Positions 45,535 to 55,245 are shown, counted from the first letter of the stretch. The stretch: 64,000 bases of DNA from CAYRPN01 sp964426135 (GCA_964426135.1 CAYRPN010000012.1:1-64000), one strand, 5' to 3'. A program made the numbers and translations. The notes: generated by a model from the letters alone, not told the origin.

Positions 45535-46071
45535 GTAGGGTGGGCATCGCCCACCACAGTAGAGCTTGAACACGCAAGTGCTCATTTTTTCGTGGTTATC
45601 GTTGATGGCGAAACGAATCTGCCGTTTTGGTTCTACCGCCGCGCGCCCATGGTGGGCGGTGCCCTGATCTTTCCCCACATCTTTGCGACGCCCCGACGCA
45701 GGTGTCGGTGCCCTTGTGCCCCGGAGGGGCAACGGGTTGTAGCCACGGGTGGAGCGCAGTCCGCGTCAGCGGACGAAGCGCAACCCGTGGAACGCAGATT
45801 TCGTTCACTTCTGCTGCCCCGAAGGGGCAGAGGAATCGGCACGGCAGCACAAAGGCCGACCGGAAAAAAGATTGTGCTTCCACAAGCCTCCTTCACCCCT
45901 CCGGGGTGAACAAGACACGCTGCACGCTTCCACGGGTTGCGCGACGCCCAAGGCGGCGTCGCTCCACCCGTGGCTACATCCCTGCACCCCTTCGGGGTGA
46001 AGAGCATCCAATCAAAACCAAATCCCCTCGACAAAAGATGTGGGGAAAGATCAGGGCGGTGCCCACCCTAC
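45535..46071. repeat. 537-bp nested palindrome, no gene
   Basis: Outer arms GTAGGGTGGGCATCGCCC (45535-) and GGGCGGTGCCCACCCTAC (-46071). Next layer GATCTTTCCCCACATCTTTG (about 45667-45687) against AAAGATGTGGGGAAAGATC (about 46034-46052). Inside are further pairs such as GTAGCCACGGGTGGAGC / GCTCCACCCGTGGCTAC and hairpins on CCCCGGAGGGG and CCCTCCGGGG. Small open frames within are by-products. 45321-45534 holds no gene either. Confidence 0.9.
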
Positions 46072-46139
46072 ACCCGGAGAATGGAACGGCCCTGGGCCGA
46101 GACGTCAGGTGACTTGTGGTGTCGCCGCGAATCGCCACC

Positions 46140-47789
46140 ATGGGCGATCGCATGCTCACTTTCTCATCGCTGCTGATCGCCGACGCGACCTTTGGCCCGA
46201 TCGACTGGGCGGTGCTCGGCGGTTACTTCCTCCTGCTGATTGTCAGCGGCTGGTGGTTCTCGCGCAAGAAACAGGAGAACACCGACGACTACTTCCTCGC
46301 CGACCGCCAGATGCCCGTCTGGGCCGTCGCCATTTCCGTCGTGTCCACGGCGCTGTCGGGCGCCACGTTCGTCGCCGTGCCGCAGCAGGCGTACGGCGGA
46401 AACCTGACGTATCTCATCACGTTTCTCAGCGCCCTCATCGCCATCGTGATCATCGCCGTCTTCTTCATCCCGGCGTACTACAGGCACAACGTCTCAACGG
46501 TGTACGAACTATTGGAGGTGAAGCTCGGCACCGGCGCCAAGCAGGCGTCGAGCCTGATGTTCGTCGTCGGCCGAGTCTTCGCGGAGGGATCGCGCCTGTT
46601 CATCGCGGCGCTGGCGACCTCGCAAGTAACCTTCGGCGACACCAGCGCCGGCCACATGGCGATCGCCATCGCCGCCCTCACCGTCGTGGCGATTTTCTAC
46701 ACCTTCGTCGGCGGCGTGCGCACCGTCATCTTCACCGACATCATCCAGCTCGCCGTCTTCACGCTCGCCGCTGCCGCCGCCCTGATCGTCATCCTCAACC
46801 GAGTGCCGGCGGACATGACACAGATCATCGATGCTCTCAGCTCGCCGGCGCCCGGCAAGCCCTCCAAGCTCATCGTGTTCCAGTCCGGGTTCAGCGGCGA
46901 AACCGGCATCGACTTCACCGCCGGATACACCCTGATCACCGCGCTCACCGGATTTCTCGTGCTCAACCTCGCCGCCTACGGCCTCGATCACGGCATGGCG
47001 CAGCGCATGCTCACCTGCCGCAGCGCGGTCAAGGGCAGCGCTTCGGCGGTCGCCTCGGTGCTGCTTTATTTGCCCATCGTCGTGCTTTTCATGGCGGTGG
47101 GCCTGGCGTTGTTTGTTTTCTACCAGCGGCCCGACCTGATGGGCGCCGCCGCGCCGACGGCGATCCCCGGCGAAGCGGAGAAGGACAAGATCTTCATCCA
47201 CTTCATCCTCAACGAAATGCCCACCGGCATGAAGGGCGCGCTGATGGCGGGACTCTTCGCCGCCGCGCTCACCGGCTCGCTGAACTCGATGAGCTCGGCG
47301 GTGATCAACGACCTGTATCGCCACGTCGTCCGCGAGCGGCCACCGGCGCATTATCTTTTCGCGGGGCGGATGTTCGTGCTGGGACTGGGCGTGCTGCTGG
47401 GACTGTGCGCGTGGGGATGCTTTGAGATTTACGACCCGGCGAACCGCACCCTGCTCGATTTCGTCCTCGACGTGATGAGCTTCGCCTATTCGGGCATGGT
47501 CGCGGTTTTCATCACGGCTCTTTTCACCAGGCGTGGAAACAGCCGCAGCGCGGTGGCGGCGCTGGCGACGGGATTCGTCGCGGTGCTGCTGACGTATCCG
47601 GTGTTCTGGAAGATCATCCTGCCCGCGCATGATGGCGCCCCAAACGCCCTGCAACGCTACGCGGCCTGGTGCGAGAATCTCGCCTATCCCTGGCGACTGC
47701 TCATGGCGACCGCGGCGGCGATGCTGATCTGCCTGTGCGGCTCGCGGCCAGCGCAGCCCAGCCGTCGCGCCAGCGAAACCGCTTCTTGA
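46140..47789 (+). CDS. Sodium/solute symporter (SSS family)
   Basis: About 549 residues from ATG 46140 (ATG 46152 and GTG 46116 also possible). Roughly 13 membrane helices with the LeuT-like core. The family pattern WAVLGGYFLLLIVSGWWFSRKKQENTDDYFLADRQMPVWAVAISVVSTALSGATFVAVP at the start and the later GLFAAALTGSLNSMSSAVINDLYR contain the expected Na+-site Ser/Ala residues. It uses the sodium gradient to import a small solute; sugars, sialic acid or amino acids are all possible. If hppA pumps Na+, the two would be linked energetically. Confidence 0.9.
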   Translation: MGDRMLTFSSLLIADATFGPIDWAVLGGYFLLLIVSGWWFSRKKQENTDDYFLADRQMPVWAVAISVVSTALSGATFVAVPQQAYGGNLTYLITFLSALIAIVIIAVFFIPAYYRHNVSTVYELLEVKLGTGAKQASSLMFVVGRVFAEGSRLFIAALATSQVTFGDTSAGHMAIAIAALTVVAIFYTFVGGVRTVIFTDIIQLAVFTLAAAAALIVILNRVPADMTQIIDALSSPAPGKPSKLIVFQSGFSGETGIDFTAGYTLITALTGFLVLNLAAYGLDHGMAQRMLTCRSAVKGSASAVASVLLYLPIVVLFMAVGLALFVFYQRPDLMGAAAPTAIPGEAEKDKIFIHFILNEMPTGMKGALMAGLFAAALTGSLNSMSSAVINDLYRHVVRERPPAHYLFAGRMFVLGLGVLLGLCAWGCFEIYDPANRTLLDFVLDVMSFAYSGMVAVFITALFTRRGNSRSAVAALATGFVAVLLTYPVFWKIILPAHDGAPNALQRYAAWCENLAYPWRLLMATAAAMLICLCGSRPAQPSRRASETAS

Positions 47790-47855
47790 TGGCGCCTCGC
47801 CGTCAGCTAAACTGCGGTTCACTCCAGTCGATCACCGCCTTTCGGAGATATTGTC

Positions 47856-49442
47856 ATGAGTCCAGGCAAGTGGTTGCTGACCCGTGTGCCTCTGCTGCTA
47901 CTGGTCCTGCCGATGGCGGTGCTGGCGTCGCTGCGCGCCAACGCGCAGGACATCGACGCGGTGCCCGCGCGCACGGCGGTGCCCACCGCCGAGGCGCAGG
48001 CAAAGTCGCTGGGGCTGATCAAGGACATTTTCCGCGGCGAGTACGCCAGCCGCCGCGCCGAGGAACAGCGCGACTTCGCGAAAAAACTGCTCGAACAGGC
48101 GTTGCAGACGAAGGACGATCCAACCTCACAGTACGTGCTGCTGAAGGAGGCGATCGCGATGGCGGCCAAGGGCGGCGATGTGAAAGTAGCGCTCTCGGCG
48201 TGCGGCGAACTTGCGGAGCGGTTCGAGGTGAGCTTGGCCAGCGAGCAAATCGCGGTGGCCGGCTCACTGGCGACTCTTGCGCTGGAGACGGATGATCGAA
48301 AGCTTCTTTTCGAAACCTGCCTCCGCATGGTGGACGACGCGGTGGCGACGAATGATTTCGACGCCGCCGGTGAAGCGATGAACATCGCCGACCGCATCGC
48401 AGTGCGACTGAGGGATCTCCCCATGACCACCCGCGCCAAGCAGAAGCGGGCGGAAATGACGATCGCCAAGCGGGAGTTCGGCGAGACCGCCGCGGCGCTG
48501 GCCAAGCTGAAGGACTCGCCGGACGATTCGCAGGCCAACCTGGCCGTCGCGAAGTACCACTGCTTCGTCAAGGGCGACTGGGCGACGGGGCTCAAGTACC
48601 TGAAGAAGGGCGACAATATCATGCTCAAGTCGCTGGCGGAGCGCGAACTTCAGAATCCAGCGGATTCCAAGACGCAGTCGGAGCTGGCCGCTGCGTGGTG
48701 GGACGCGGTGAAGGTCGTCGAAGCGCAGCACCGGGCCGCGGTGCAGTCGCACGCCGCCGACTGGTACGAGAAGGCGCTGCCCGAGCTGACGGGCCTGCAG
48801 AAACTGGCCGCGGAGCAGCGGATCAAGCAGGCGCAAGCCGCCGGCGAGGCGACCGCCAAGCCCATCATCAAGCGCGGCCGAGCGGTGGACCTCGTCAAGC
48901 TTTTCGATCCCAAGCGCGACGTGATCCGCGGCACTTGGAAAGCGGAGAAGGGCGCGTTGATTCACGAATCGATGCACCTGTGGCCGCGCGTGCAGTTCCC
49001 CTACCACCCGCCCGCGGAGTACGACATCAAGGTCACTTTCAGCCAGAACAAGCTTCGCCACGGCATCGCGGTTTTTCTGCCCGATGGTTACCGCTGGCAC
49101 GTGGGCGACATCTTCAGTAACGGCTTCGGATTCGAGGTCGACATGAAGCCGGAAGCCGTCGGGCACACCGCCACCGGCACCGCGTCGGACAAGATGAAGG
49201 CTGACGAAAAGTACACCATCCTCATCAAGGTGCGCAAGACGAACTGGAGTGCGGAGTTCAACGGCAAGAAAGTCAACGAACTCAACCCGCGCCAGATTGA
49301 GCGCACCCGTCAATGGCCCTTCCCCATCAAGGATGGCCAAGCCATCGGCGTCGGCGCCGATGACCCGGCCGTGTTCCACGAGATCGTCGTCACGGAAATC
49401 AGCGGCCCCGGCAAGATCGTCAGCGAAGGCAAGAAGCCGTAA
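47856..49442 (+). CDS. Secreted helical protein with C-terminal beta domain
   Basis: 528 residues. Signal peptide MSPGKWLLTRVPLLLLVLPMAVLASLRANA. Residues about 45-320 are alanine-rich helical repeats; residues about 345-520 are a beta-rich domain (RGTWKAEKGALIHESMHLWPRVQFPYHPPAEYDIKVTF, YTILIKVRKTNWSAEFNGKKV) like those in planctomycete concanavalin-type or DUF1080-type proteins. Same plan as the protein at 6753-8303, so the two are distant paralogues. Function outside the cytoplasm, possibly glycan binding. Confidence 0.72.
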   Translation: MSPGKWLLTRVPLLLLVLPMAVLASLRANAQDIDAVPARTAVPTAEAQAKSLGLIKDIFRGEYASRRAEEQRDFAKKLLEQALQTKDDPTSQYVLLKEAIAMAAKGGDVKVALSACGELAERFEVSLASEQIAVAGSLATLALETDDRKLLFETCLRMVDDAVATNDFDAAGEAMNIADRIAVRLRDLPMTTRAKQKRAEMTIAKREFGETAAALAKLKDSPDDSQANLAVAKYHCFVKGDWATGLKYLKKGDNIMLKSLAERELQNPADSKTQSELAAAWWDAVKVVEAQHRAAVQSHAADWYEKALPELTGLQKLAAEQRIKQAQAAGEATAKPIIKRGRAVDLVKLFDPKRDVIRGTWKAEKGALIHESMHLWPRVQFPYHPPAEYDIKVTFSQNKLRHGIAVFLPDGYRWHVGDIFSNGFGFEVDMKPEAVGHTATGTASDKMKADEKYTILIKVRKTNWSAEFNGKKVNELNPRQIERTRQWPFPIKDGQAIGVGADDPAVFHEIVVTEISGPGKIVSEGKKP

Positions 49443-49516
49443 TGAGCAGGCCCCGGAGCCTCGTGCCGTGGCGTCAGGCTTGATGAAACGAGGAACACCG
49501 CCTCAACTCCGTCCGC

Positions 49517-50308
49517 CTACTTCTTCGCATCCTTCGCCGGCTGCTCCCAGATTTCGCGAAGGAGCGCGAAGATTTCAGGCTCGGTCTCCTTCAACTCACC
49601 CCGGTTGAACGGGAAGAAATCGTTGGAGCCGAAGTACGCCTCGGTCATTTCCGCGAAGAACTCTTTGTGGTTGGTCAAGCCGTAGTGCTTGACGCGGGCG
49701 CCATTGTGGAGCAGCGCCTTCTCGCCGCGGCCGCTCTTTTTGAAGTTCTCGTACGCCTGGATGACGCGCGCCTCATCGAAACTGAGCACCTGGTCGTGAT
49801 AAGCATGCGCCAGTTCGTGGAGAATGACCCAGGGCTGCTCCCGGATGTTCCGCGCGGTGACGACATCAATGGCACGAGGCAGATGAACGCACTTGGCCAG
49901 GTCCGGCGAAAAGCCGTTCGACTTAAGCCAGCCGGCGTCGGGGTGATACTGCATCGGGCCGAGTTTGCCGTGCGTCAGGTCGAGCACGATGGTGACGCTC
50001 TGAAGTTTCTCCACGCGATCCTTGGGCACGACGACCTTGATGTCGGCGAGTTTGCTTTCGAGGAAGCGCAGGGCGCGCACGCGCAGATCCTCATTGGCCG
50101 GCGTGAACAGGCGGTCGTCGACGCGAAGGGTCCAGCCTTCAAGTTTCACGACGGTCCGGGCCGTCGGCAACTTGGGCGCGGCAGGTTCCGGCGCTGGGGC
50201 CGCCGGCGCGGGCTTCGCCTTGTCGGCCTTGGCGTCGGCGGCATCCGCCTGCAACGCGGAAAATCCCAGGGTCAACAGGAAGGCGAAGGTGGTCAGTGTT
50301 TGCATCAT
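49517..50308 (-). CDS. Secreted zinc metallopeptidase-like protein
   Basis: 263 residues with signal peptide MMQTLTTFAFLLTLGFSALQADA and an Ala/Pro/Lys-rich stretch after it. The zinc motif HELAH (164-168, VILHELAHAYHDQ) and a downstream FFAEMTEAYFG that supplies a likely third ligand (Glu about 219) place it in the gluzincins related to anthrax lethal factor-like proteases. Substrate unknown. All zinc-site residues appear present. Confidence 0.8.
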   Translation of the reverse strand: MMQTLTTFAFLLTLGFSALQADAADAKADKAKPAPAAPAPEPAAPKLPTARTVVKLEGWTLRVDDRLFTPANEDLRVRALRFLESKLADIKVVVPKDRVEKLQSVTIVLDLTHGKLGPMQYHPDAGWLKSNGFSPDLAKCVHLPRAIDVVTARNIREQPWVILHELAHAYHDQVLSFDEARVIQAYENFKKSGRGEKALLHNGARVKHYGLTNHKEFFAEMTEAYFGSNDFFPFNRGELKETEPEIFALLREIWEQPAKDAKK

Positions 50309-50414
50309 GTTTCTTGCCGGATGATGAAGGCGGGTTGCACGAACTTACACGGATTCCATGATAGCCGCAGGCCGGTGACGCTACCGGCGCGCGGCCGGCG
50401 GCGCCGGGCGTAGG

Positions 50415-50639
50415 GTCTGCCAAAACTTCCGAGGGCGGCATTCCGGCCCCCTCTCCCTCCCAGGGAGAGGGCTGGGGTGAGGGTCGGGACGCACTCATTT
50501 TCAAATGCTGTCATCGCGCGACGAACCACGCAGCAAGCTGTTCGTCCTGACCCTCACCCGGCCTCGTCCCCCGGTGGACGCGGCCACCATCTCCCAAGGT
50601 GAGAGGGGACAAACGCCGGCCCCGGACAATTTGGCAGAC
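50415..50639. repeat. Palindrome GTCTGCCAAAACTTCCG with CCCTCTCCC words
   Basis: Outer arms GTCTGCCAAAACTTCCG (50415-) and CGGACAATTTGGCAGAC (50623-50639). Inside are CCCCTCTCCCTCCCAGGGAG and the inverse words. The same class as 32937-33122. It fills most of the gap between the peptidase and hemL. Confidence 0.9.
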
Positions 50640-50704
50640 CTCGCGAGGCCGGGCATTTCCGTGCTGACGATCCTCATTCGCTCCCGTGCTACACTTCGCC
50701 CGCC

Positions 50705-52030
50705 ATGAATACTTCCCCATCCGCCAACACAGCGTCCGTTCGCTACTCGAAATCCATCGCCGCCTTCGCCCGCGCCAAGGACGTGCTGCCCGGCGGCGTG
50801 AACTCGCCGGTGCGCTCCTGCAAGAGCGTCGGCTGCACGCCCATCTTCATCGCCTCGGCCGGCGGCGCGTTCGTCACTGATCTCGACGGGCATCGTTATG
50901 TGGATTACGTCGGCTCTTACGGCCCCGCCATCCTTGGTCACGCGCATCCGCAGGTCGTGGAAGCCGTGCAAAAGGCGGCGGAGCGCGGCTTCAGCTTCGG
51001 CATGCCCACGGAAGCCGAGAGCGAACTGGCGGAGATGGTGATCGATGCGGTGGACAGCGTCGAGGTCGTGCGCTTCGTCAACAGCGGCACCGAAGCGGTG
51101 ATGAGCGCCATCCGCCTCGCACGCGCGGCCACGGGCCGGAACAAAATCATCAAGGCCACCGGCTGCTATCACGGCCACAGCGATTCGCTGCTCGTGCAGG
51201 CGGGCAGCGGCGCGACGACGCTGGGCATTCCCTCTTCGCCGGGCGTGCCTGCTTCGGTGACGAGTCACACGATCCTCGTGCCCTACAACGACGTGCACGC
51301 GGTGCAGCACGCGTTCGACCAGCACGGCAAGGACATTGCGGCCATCGTGATCGAGCCGATCGCGGGCAACATGGGCTGCGTCCCGCCGGCCGAGGGATAC
51401 CTGCACGCGCTGCGCGAGGTGTGCGACAAGCACAACTCGCTGCTCGTTCTCGACGAAGTGATGACCGGCTTCCGCGTGGCCTACGGCGGAGCGCAGGCGA
51501 TCTATGACATCACGCCCGACCTCACCTGCATGGGCAAAGTCATCGGCGGCGGCCTGCCTTGCGCCGCCTATGGCGGACGCGAAGACCTCATGCGCCAGGT
51601 CGCGCCGGACGGCCCGATGTACCAGGCGGGCACGCTCAGCGGTAATCCGCTTGCCATGGCGGCGGGCATCGCCACCTTGAAGCTGCTGCGCGACGGCAGC
51701 GCTTACGCCACGCTGGAAAAGCAGAGCGCCAAACTGCACGCCGGCTTGCTGCAAGCCGCGAAGGAAGCGGGCGTACCGATCAGCGTCACGCGCGTCGGCT
51801 CGATGATCTGCCCGTTCTTCGCCGCCAAGGCGCCGACGAACTACGAGCAGGCGCTAAAAAGCGACACCGCGGCGTTCGGTCGCTTCTTCCGCGGCATCCT
51901 CGATCAAGGCGTCGCGCTGCCGCCGAGCCAGTATGAGACGTGGTTCGTCAGCGCGGCTCACGATGACGCGGCGATCGACGCGACGCTGGCGGCGGCAAAG
52001 ATCGGGTTCAGAACGGCGAAGGCGGATTGA
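50705..52030 (+). CDS. hemL: Glutamate-1-semialdehyde 2,1-aminomutase
   Basis: 441 residues. Makes 5-aminolevulinate for tetrapyrroles in the C5 pathway. The PLP Lys is Lys278 in LTCMGKVIGGGLPCAAYGG; the N-terminal PGGVNSPVRSCKSVG and the FVNSGTEAVMSAIRLARAATGRNKIIK segments are specific to this enzyme rather than to other class III aminotransferases. The need for haem fits the two c-type cytochromes in the window. Its TGA overlaps the TTG start of the next gene. Confidence 0.96.
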   Translation: MNTSPSANTASVRYSKSIAAFARAKDVLPGGVNSPVRSCKSVGCTPIFIASAGGAFVTDLDGHRYVDYVGSYGPAILGHAHPQVVEAVQKAAERGFSFGMPTEAESELAEMVIDAVDSVEVVRFVNSGTEAVMSAIRLARAATGRNKIIKATGCYHGHSDSLLVQAGSGATTLGIPSSPGVPASVTSHTILVPYNDVHAVQHAFDQHGKDIAAIVIEPIAGNMGCVPPAEGYLHALREVCDKHNSLLVLDEVMTGFRVAYGGAQAIYDITPDLTCMGKVIGGGLPCAAYGGREDLMRQVAPDGPMYQAGTLSGNPLAMAAGIATLKLLRDGSAYATLEKQSAKLHAGLLQAAKEAGVPISVTRVGSMICPFFAAKAPTNYEQALKSDTAAFGRFFRGILDQGVALPPSQYETWFVSAAHDDAAIDATLAAAKIGFRTAKAD

Positions 52031-52617
52031 ATCGATTGACGAAACCGCTTATTCATCCCGCGCCGAATTGGATTCCCGGTCTCCATCGGGAAGTAGTGCT
52101 GTTCCATGGATGCCTCCAGTCAGACGCCGAGGACATCAAGCAAAATGGGATCGATCCGACGAAAGGTCGAATCAGTACTGATTTCGGGCGCGGTTTCTAC
52201 ACAACAACAATTGAACGACAGGCTGAGCAATGGGCTTGGTTGAGGTATCGTCAGCAGACCGCAATGAGGCTGAAGGCTGATCGCCCTGTGGTAATTCGCT
52301 TTCGAGTTTCTCGAAGTGAACTAGCCCGTTTGGAGACGCTGGCCTTCGTGAGGAGCGTCTATGATGCAGAGGATTTCTGGAGCTTGGTGCAGCACTGTCG
52401 GCAGAGTTCAGTCTTTCCTAATCACCACGGTCATCCGGAACCGAGTCGACAGGGTTGGTACGATTCAGTGTGGGGACCGGTCGCGGCGTTCTGGGAACAG
52501 CGGGTCGCCATGAATGACGCGGATCAACTCAGTTTTCACACCCAAGCCGCAGCTGATGTATTAAATCGCGCAGCTGAGCGTCGTAAGCGGGGAATTAAGG
52601 CATTACCTTTCCCATAA
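52027..52617 (+). CDS. DUF3990-like protein (possible ADP-ribosyltransferase fold)
   Basis: 196 residues from TTG 52027 (true start uncertain). The pattern VVLFHGC (23-29), IKQNGIDPTKGRISTDFGRGFYTTT (37-61) and QAEQWA (65-70) matches DUF3990 proteins, whose fold is thought to be related to ADP-ribosyltransferases; the FHG and DFGxGFYTT segments correspond to the NAD-binding core. A catalytic Glu is not obvious. The gene is clearly less GC-rich than hemL and metF and overlaps hemL by 4 nt and the next small gene by 1 nt. A toxin-like role is possible but unproven. Confidence 0.7.
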   Translation: MNRLTKPLIHPAPNWIPGLHREVVLFHGCLQSDAEDIKQNGIDPTKGRISTDFGRGFYTTTIERQAEQWAWLRYRQQTAMRLKADRPVVIRFRVSRSELARLETLAFVRSVYDAEDFWSLVQHCRQSSVFPNHHGHPEPSRQGWYDSVWGPVAAFWEQRVAMNDADQLSFHTQAAADVLNRAAERRKRGIKALPFP

Positions 52618-52889
52618 TGGTCCAGAGTAGAGGTCCTTCCATGGTCAAATCAAAACTCGACCCCGTATTGATGGCGGGATTCTGGGAATCCGTCCATACC
52701 CTCCTCGCCCGGCAACCCGGTCTGGACGCCGACCGCGCATGGAGGGCGATTAACAGTTACCGCGCGGAATTGGATCACTACGGCGTCGGAGACATGATTT
52801 ACCACGAAGATCAGCAGGAACTTGCCCGCAACCTCGCGCGTCGGTTCGCTTCAACGGTCTCACGGACGGGACGGAAAGTTGAAACCTGA
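52617..52889 (+). CDS. Small protein coupled to the DUF3990-like gene
   Basis: 90 residues; ATG 52617 overlaps the preceding TAA (TAATG), or ATG 52641 with AGAGG 8 nt upstream. Mostly helical and acidic/basic mixed (FWESVHTLLARQPGLDADRAWRAINSYRAELDHY). No family recognised. Position and coupling suggest an antitoxin or partner of the upstream protein; this is inference. Confidence 0.6.
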   Translation: MVQSRGPSMVKSKLDPVLMAGFWESVHTLLARQPGLDADRAWRAINSYRAELDHYGVGDMIYHEDQQELARNLARRFASTVSRTGRKVET

Positions 52890-53205
52890 GACCGCCAGGA
52901 AATGACCACTCCGGGGGGAGCCCGTTTCCGTTTCAGATGCTGAACCTCTTCGTGCTGGGAGCCGTGCAAGATTGACTCCGCAGATTCAAATCGCTTCGCT
53001 CCCAGCCGGACGACTTGGAAAGTCGTCCCACATGCGATGTTGATCCTGCACGGCTCTTGGTGAATGATCCGTCACGGGCGTCGCGGGCCCTACTTGACGA
53101 CTTTGCCTCCGACTTTGCCTCCAGGACGGGGCAATCGCGCACCGAAGCGATTCGGTCATCGCGAACTGGGCCAGCCACTTCATTTGCCCGATAAAATAGA
53201 ACGCC
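52890..53205. other. Gap upstream of metF
   Basis: 316 bp. A nested palindrome spans about 52959-53056: AGCCGTGCA near 52960 against TGCACGGCT at 53047, with GACGACTTGGAAAGTCGTC inside. TTTGCCTCC is repeated near 53101-53124. No gene and no recognisable riboswitch seen. Confidence 0.6.
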
Positions 53206-54132
53206 ATGCACATTGCCGACATTTTCGCGCAGCAGCAGACCACCTGTTCCTTCGAGTTTTTCCCGCCCAAGACGGCGGACTCGGCGGAGCAGTTGTTCGT
53301 CACCATCGCCCAGCTTGAAGAACTCAAGCCTTCGTTCGTCTCCGTCACCTACGGCGCCGGCGGGTCCACGCGCGAACTCACGCATGACCTGGTCGTGCGC
53401 ATCAAGCAGACCACCAGCCTCGATCCCATCCCGCACCTGACCTGCGTCTGCCATCAGGAGCGGGAGATTCAGGACATCCTCGAGCGCTACGCCTCGGCTG
53501 GCGTGAGCAATATTCTGGCCTTGGGCGGCGACCCGCCGCGGGAGAAACCCAACTACGATCGCAGGCAGGACGCGTTTCACTTCGCAGCCGACCTGGTGCG
53601 TTTCATCAAGAACTTCAACGAGCGCGAAGCCTCGCGCGGCTGCCACCCGGACCGGCGCGGCTTCGGCATCGGCGTCGCCGGCTTTCCGGAGGGCCATCCT
53701 TCCACCGCCAACCGCTTGAAGGAGATGGATTACCTCAAGGCCAAGGTCGACGCCGGCGCGGATTACATCTGCACCCAGCTTTTTTTCGACAACCGCGATT
53801 TCTACGATTTCCGCGAGCGCTGCGAACTGGCGGGCATCAAGGTGCCGATCATCGCAGGCGTCATGCCCGTCGCTTCCATCAAGGGCATGCAGCGCATGGC
53901 CGATCTGGCGGCCGGGGCGCGCTTTCCCGCGCCGCTGCTGCGGGCGTTGACGCGCGTGCAGAATGATCCCGACTCCGTCGAGCGCGTGGGCCTGCACTGG
54001 GCCACGGAGCAGTGCCGCGACCTGATCGACCACCACGTGCGCGGCATCCACTTCTACACGCTCAACAAGAGCGATGCGACGAAACGCATCTACCAGAGCC
54101 TGGGCCTGCGCGACAGCGTCGCGCTGCGATAG
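53206..54132 (+). CDS. metF: 5,10-methylenetetrahydrofolate reductase
   Basis: 308 residues from MHIADIFAQQQTTCSFEFFPPKT, the conserved N-terminal FEFFPPK with the catalytic Glu. FAD-dependent TIM barrel; ILALGGDPP, GVAGFPEGHP and DAGADYICTQLFFDNRDFYDF are family hallmarks. Produces 5-methyl-THF for methionine synthesis. Usual bacterial length. Confidence 0.97.
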   Translation: MHIADIFAQQQTTCSFEFFPPKTADSAEQLFVTIAQLEELKPSFVSVTYGAGGSTRELTHDLVVRIKQTTSLDPIPHLTCVCHQEREIQDILERYASAGVSNILALGGDPPREKPNYDRRQDAFHFAADLVRFIKNFNEREASRGCHPDRRGFGIGVAGFPEGHPSTANRLKEMDYLKAKVDAGADYICTQLFFDNRDFYDFRERCELAGIKVPIIAGVMPVASIKGMQRMADLAAGARFPAPLLRALTRVQNDPDSVERVGLHWATEQCRDLIDHHVRGIHFYTLNKSDATKRIYQSLGLRDSVALR

Positions 54133-54267
54133 TCTCGTCGATACCGGCTTGTCGCTGCTGCGGCCACATGGGCGAGGTTGCGAAAAAGATTCGCGGCTAT
54201 TTCGCAGGCCGATCCTCGTGGTTCCACCGGGTCTGGGCGACTCGCCTGGTGGCAGTAGAATCTCCGC

Positions 54268-55245
54268 ATGGCAGCCCCCCTTCGCTCGTTTCTCATCGAC
54301 ACCGACACCGCCTCGGACGATGCCGTCGCGCTGGTGATGGCGCTGAAGCATCCACAGGTCAAGGTCGATGCGATCACCGTGGTCGCGGGCAACGTGCCGC
54401 TGAAGCAAGGCCTGATCAACGCGCTCTACACCGTCGAACTTTGTGGATGCGATGTCCCCGTCTTCGCCGGCGCCGATCGGCCCATGCTCCGGCAGGCGGT
54501 GGACGCGACGTGGTTCCACGGACGCGACGGCATGGGCGACCAGCATTACCCCAAGGCGAAGATTCGGCCGCGGAAACAGCACGCGGTCGAGGCGATCGTC
54601 GACTGGGCCCGCGCGACGAACGATGGAGAAATCATCACGCTCGGCCCGCTCACCAATCTCGCGCTCGCGATTCAGCGCGATCGTTCCATCGTCAAGCGCA
54701 TCAAGCGCTGCGTGGTGATGGGCGGCGCCGCTTGCACGGAAGGCAACGTGACGCCAGCCGCCGAGTACAACATCTGGTGCGATCCGGAGGCGGCGCAGAT
54801 CGTTTTCGCCAGCGGACTGCCCATCGAGATGGTGGGTTGGGAACTATCGCGCGGCAAGGCGAATCTGGATGAAGCGGACATCGCGAAGTTGCGCCGCATC
54901 AACACGCCGCTGTCGCATTTCGTCGTGGATTGCAACCGCCGATCGATCGCGGCGAATCACGAACAGTCGGGCGAAATCGGCATCCCGCTTCCCGATCCCG
55001 TGGCGATGGCGGTGGCGATTGATCCGACGATCTGCTCCCGGCGCTCGAGCCACCTCGTGCAGATCGAAACGCAAAGCGAACTGACGCGCGGCATGACCGT
55101 GGTCGACCGCCTCAACGTCGCCAACGATCCGCGCAACCGCGAAACGTGGCGGCGTTTCGCGCGCACCAGCAAGCCCGTCAGCATCTGCTGGCGGATCGAT
55201 GTGAAACGGTGGAAGCGGATGCTGTTTGAAAGGGTGGCCCATTAG
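54268..55245 (+). CDS. Inosine-uridine preferring nucleoside hydrolase
   Basis: 325 residues. The calcium-binding N-terminal motif DTDTASDDAVAL (11-22), TLGPLTNLALA, the EYNIWCDPEAAQIVFASG segment and the later Asp identify the IunH family, which cleaves ribonucleosides to base and ribose. With the cytosine deaminase at 28263 it fits nucleoside salvage. The TAG stop comes from the first bases of the repeat element that follows (TTAGCCCCC). Confidence 0.93.
   Translation: MAAPLRSFLIDTDTASDDAVALVMALKHPQVKVDAITVVAGNVPLKQGLINALYTVELCGCDVPVFAGADRPMLRQAVDATWFHGRDGMGDQHYPKAKIRPRKQHAVEAIVDWARATNDGEIITLGPLTNLALAIQRDRSIVKRIKRCVVMGGAACTEGNVTPAAEYNIWCDPEAAQIVFASGLPIEMVGWELSRGKANLDEADIAKLRRINTPLSHFVVDCNRRSIAANHEQSGEIGIPLPDPVAMAVAIDPTICSRRSSHLVQIETQSELTRGMTVVDRLNVANDPRNRETWRRFARTSKPVSICWRIDVKRWKRMLFERVAH

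Noticed and set aside
45445..46112. Several overlapping small frames between the RT and the symporter
   Set aside because: They arise from the nested palindrome at 45535-46071, are mutually overlapping on both strands and contain peptides typical of translated repeats.
52933..54582. 549-codon open frame on the minus strand
   Set aside because: Antisense to metF and the nucleoside hydrolase start; composition is that of a shadow frame.
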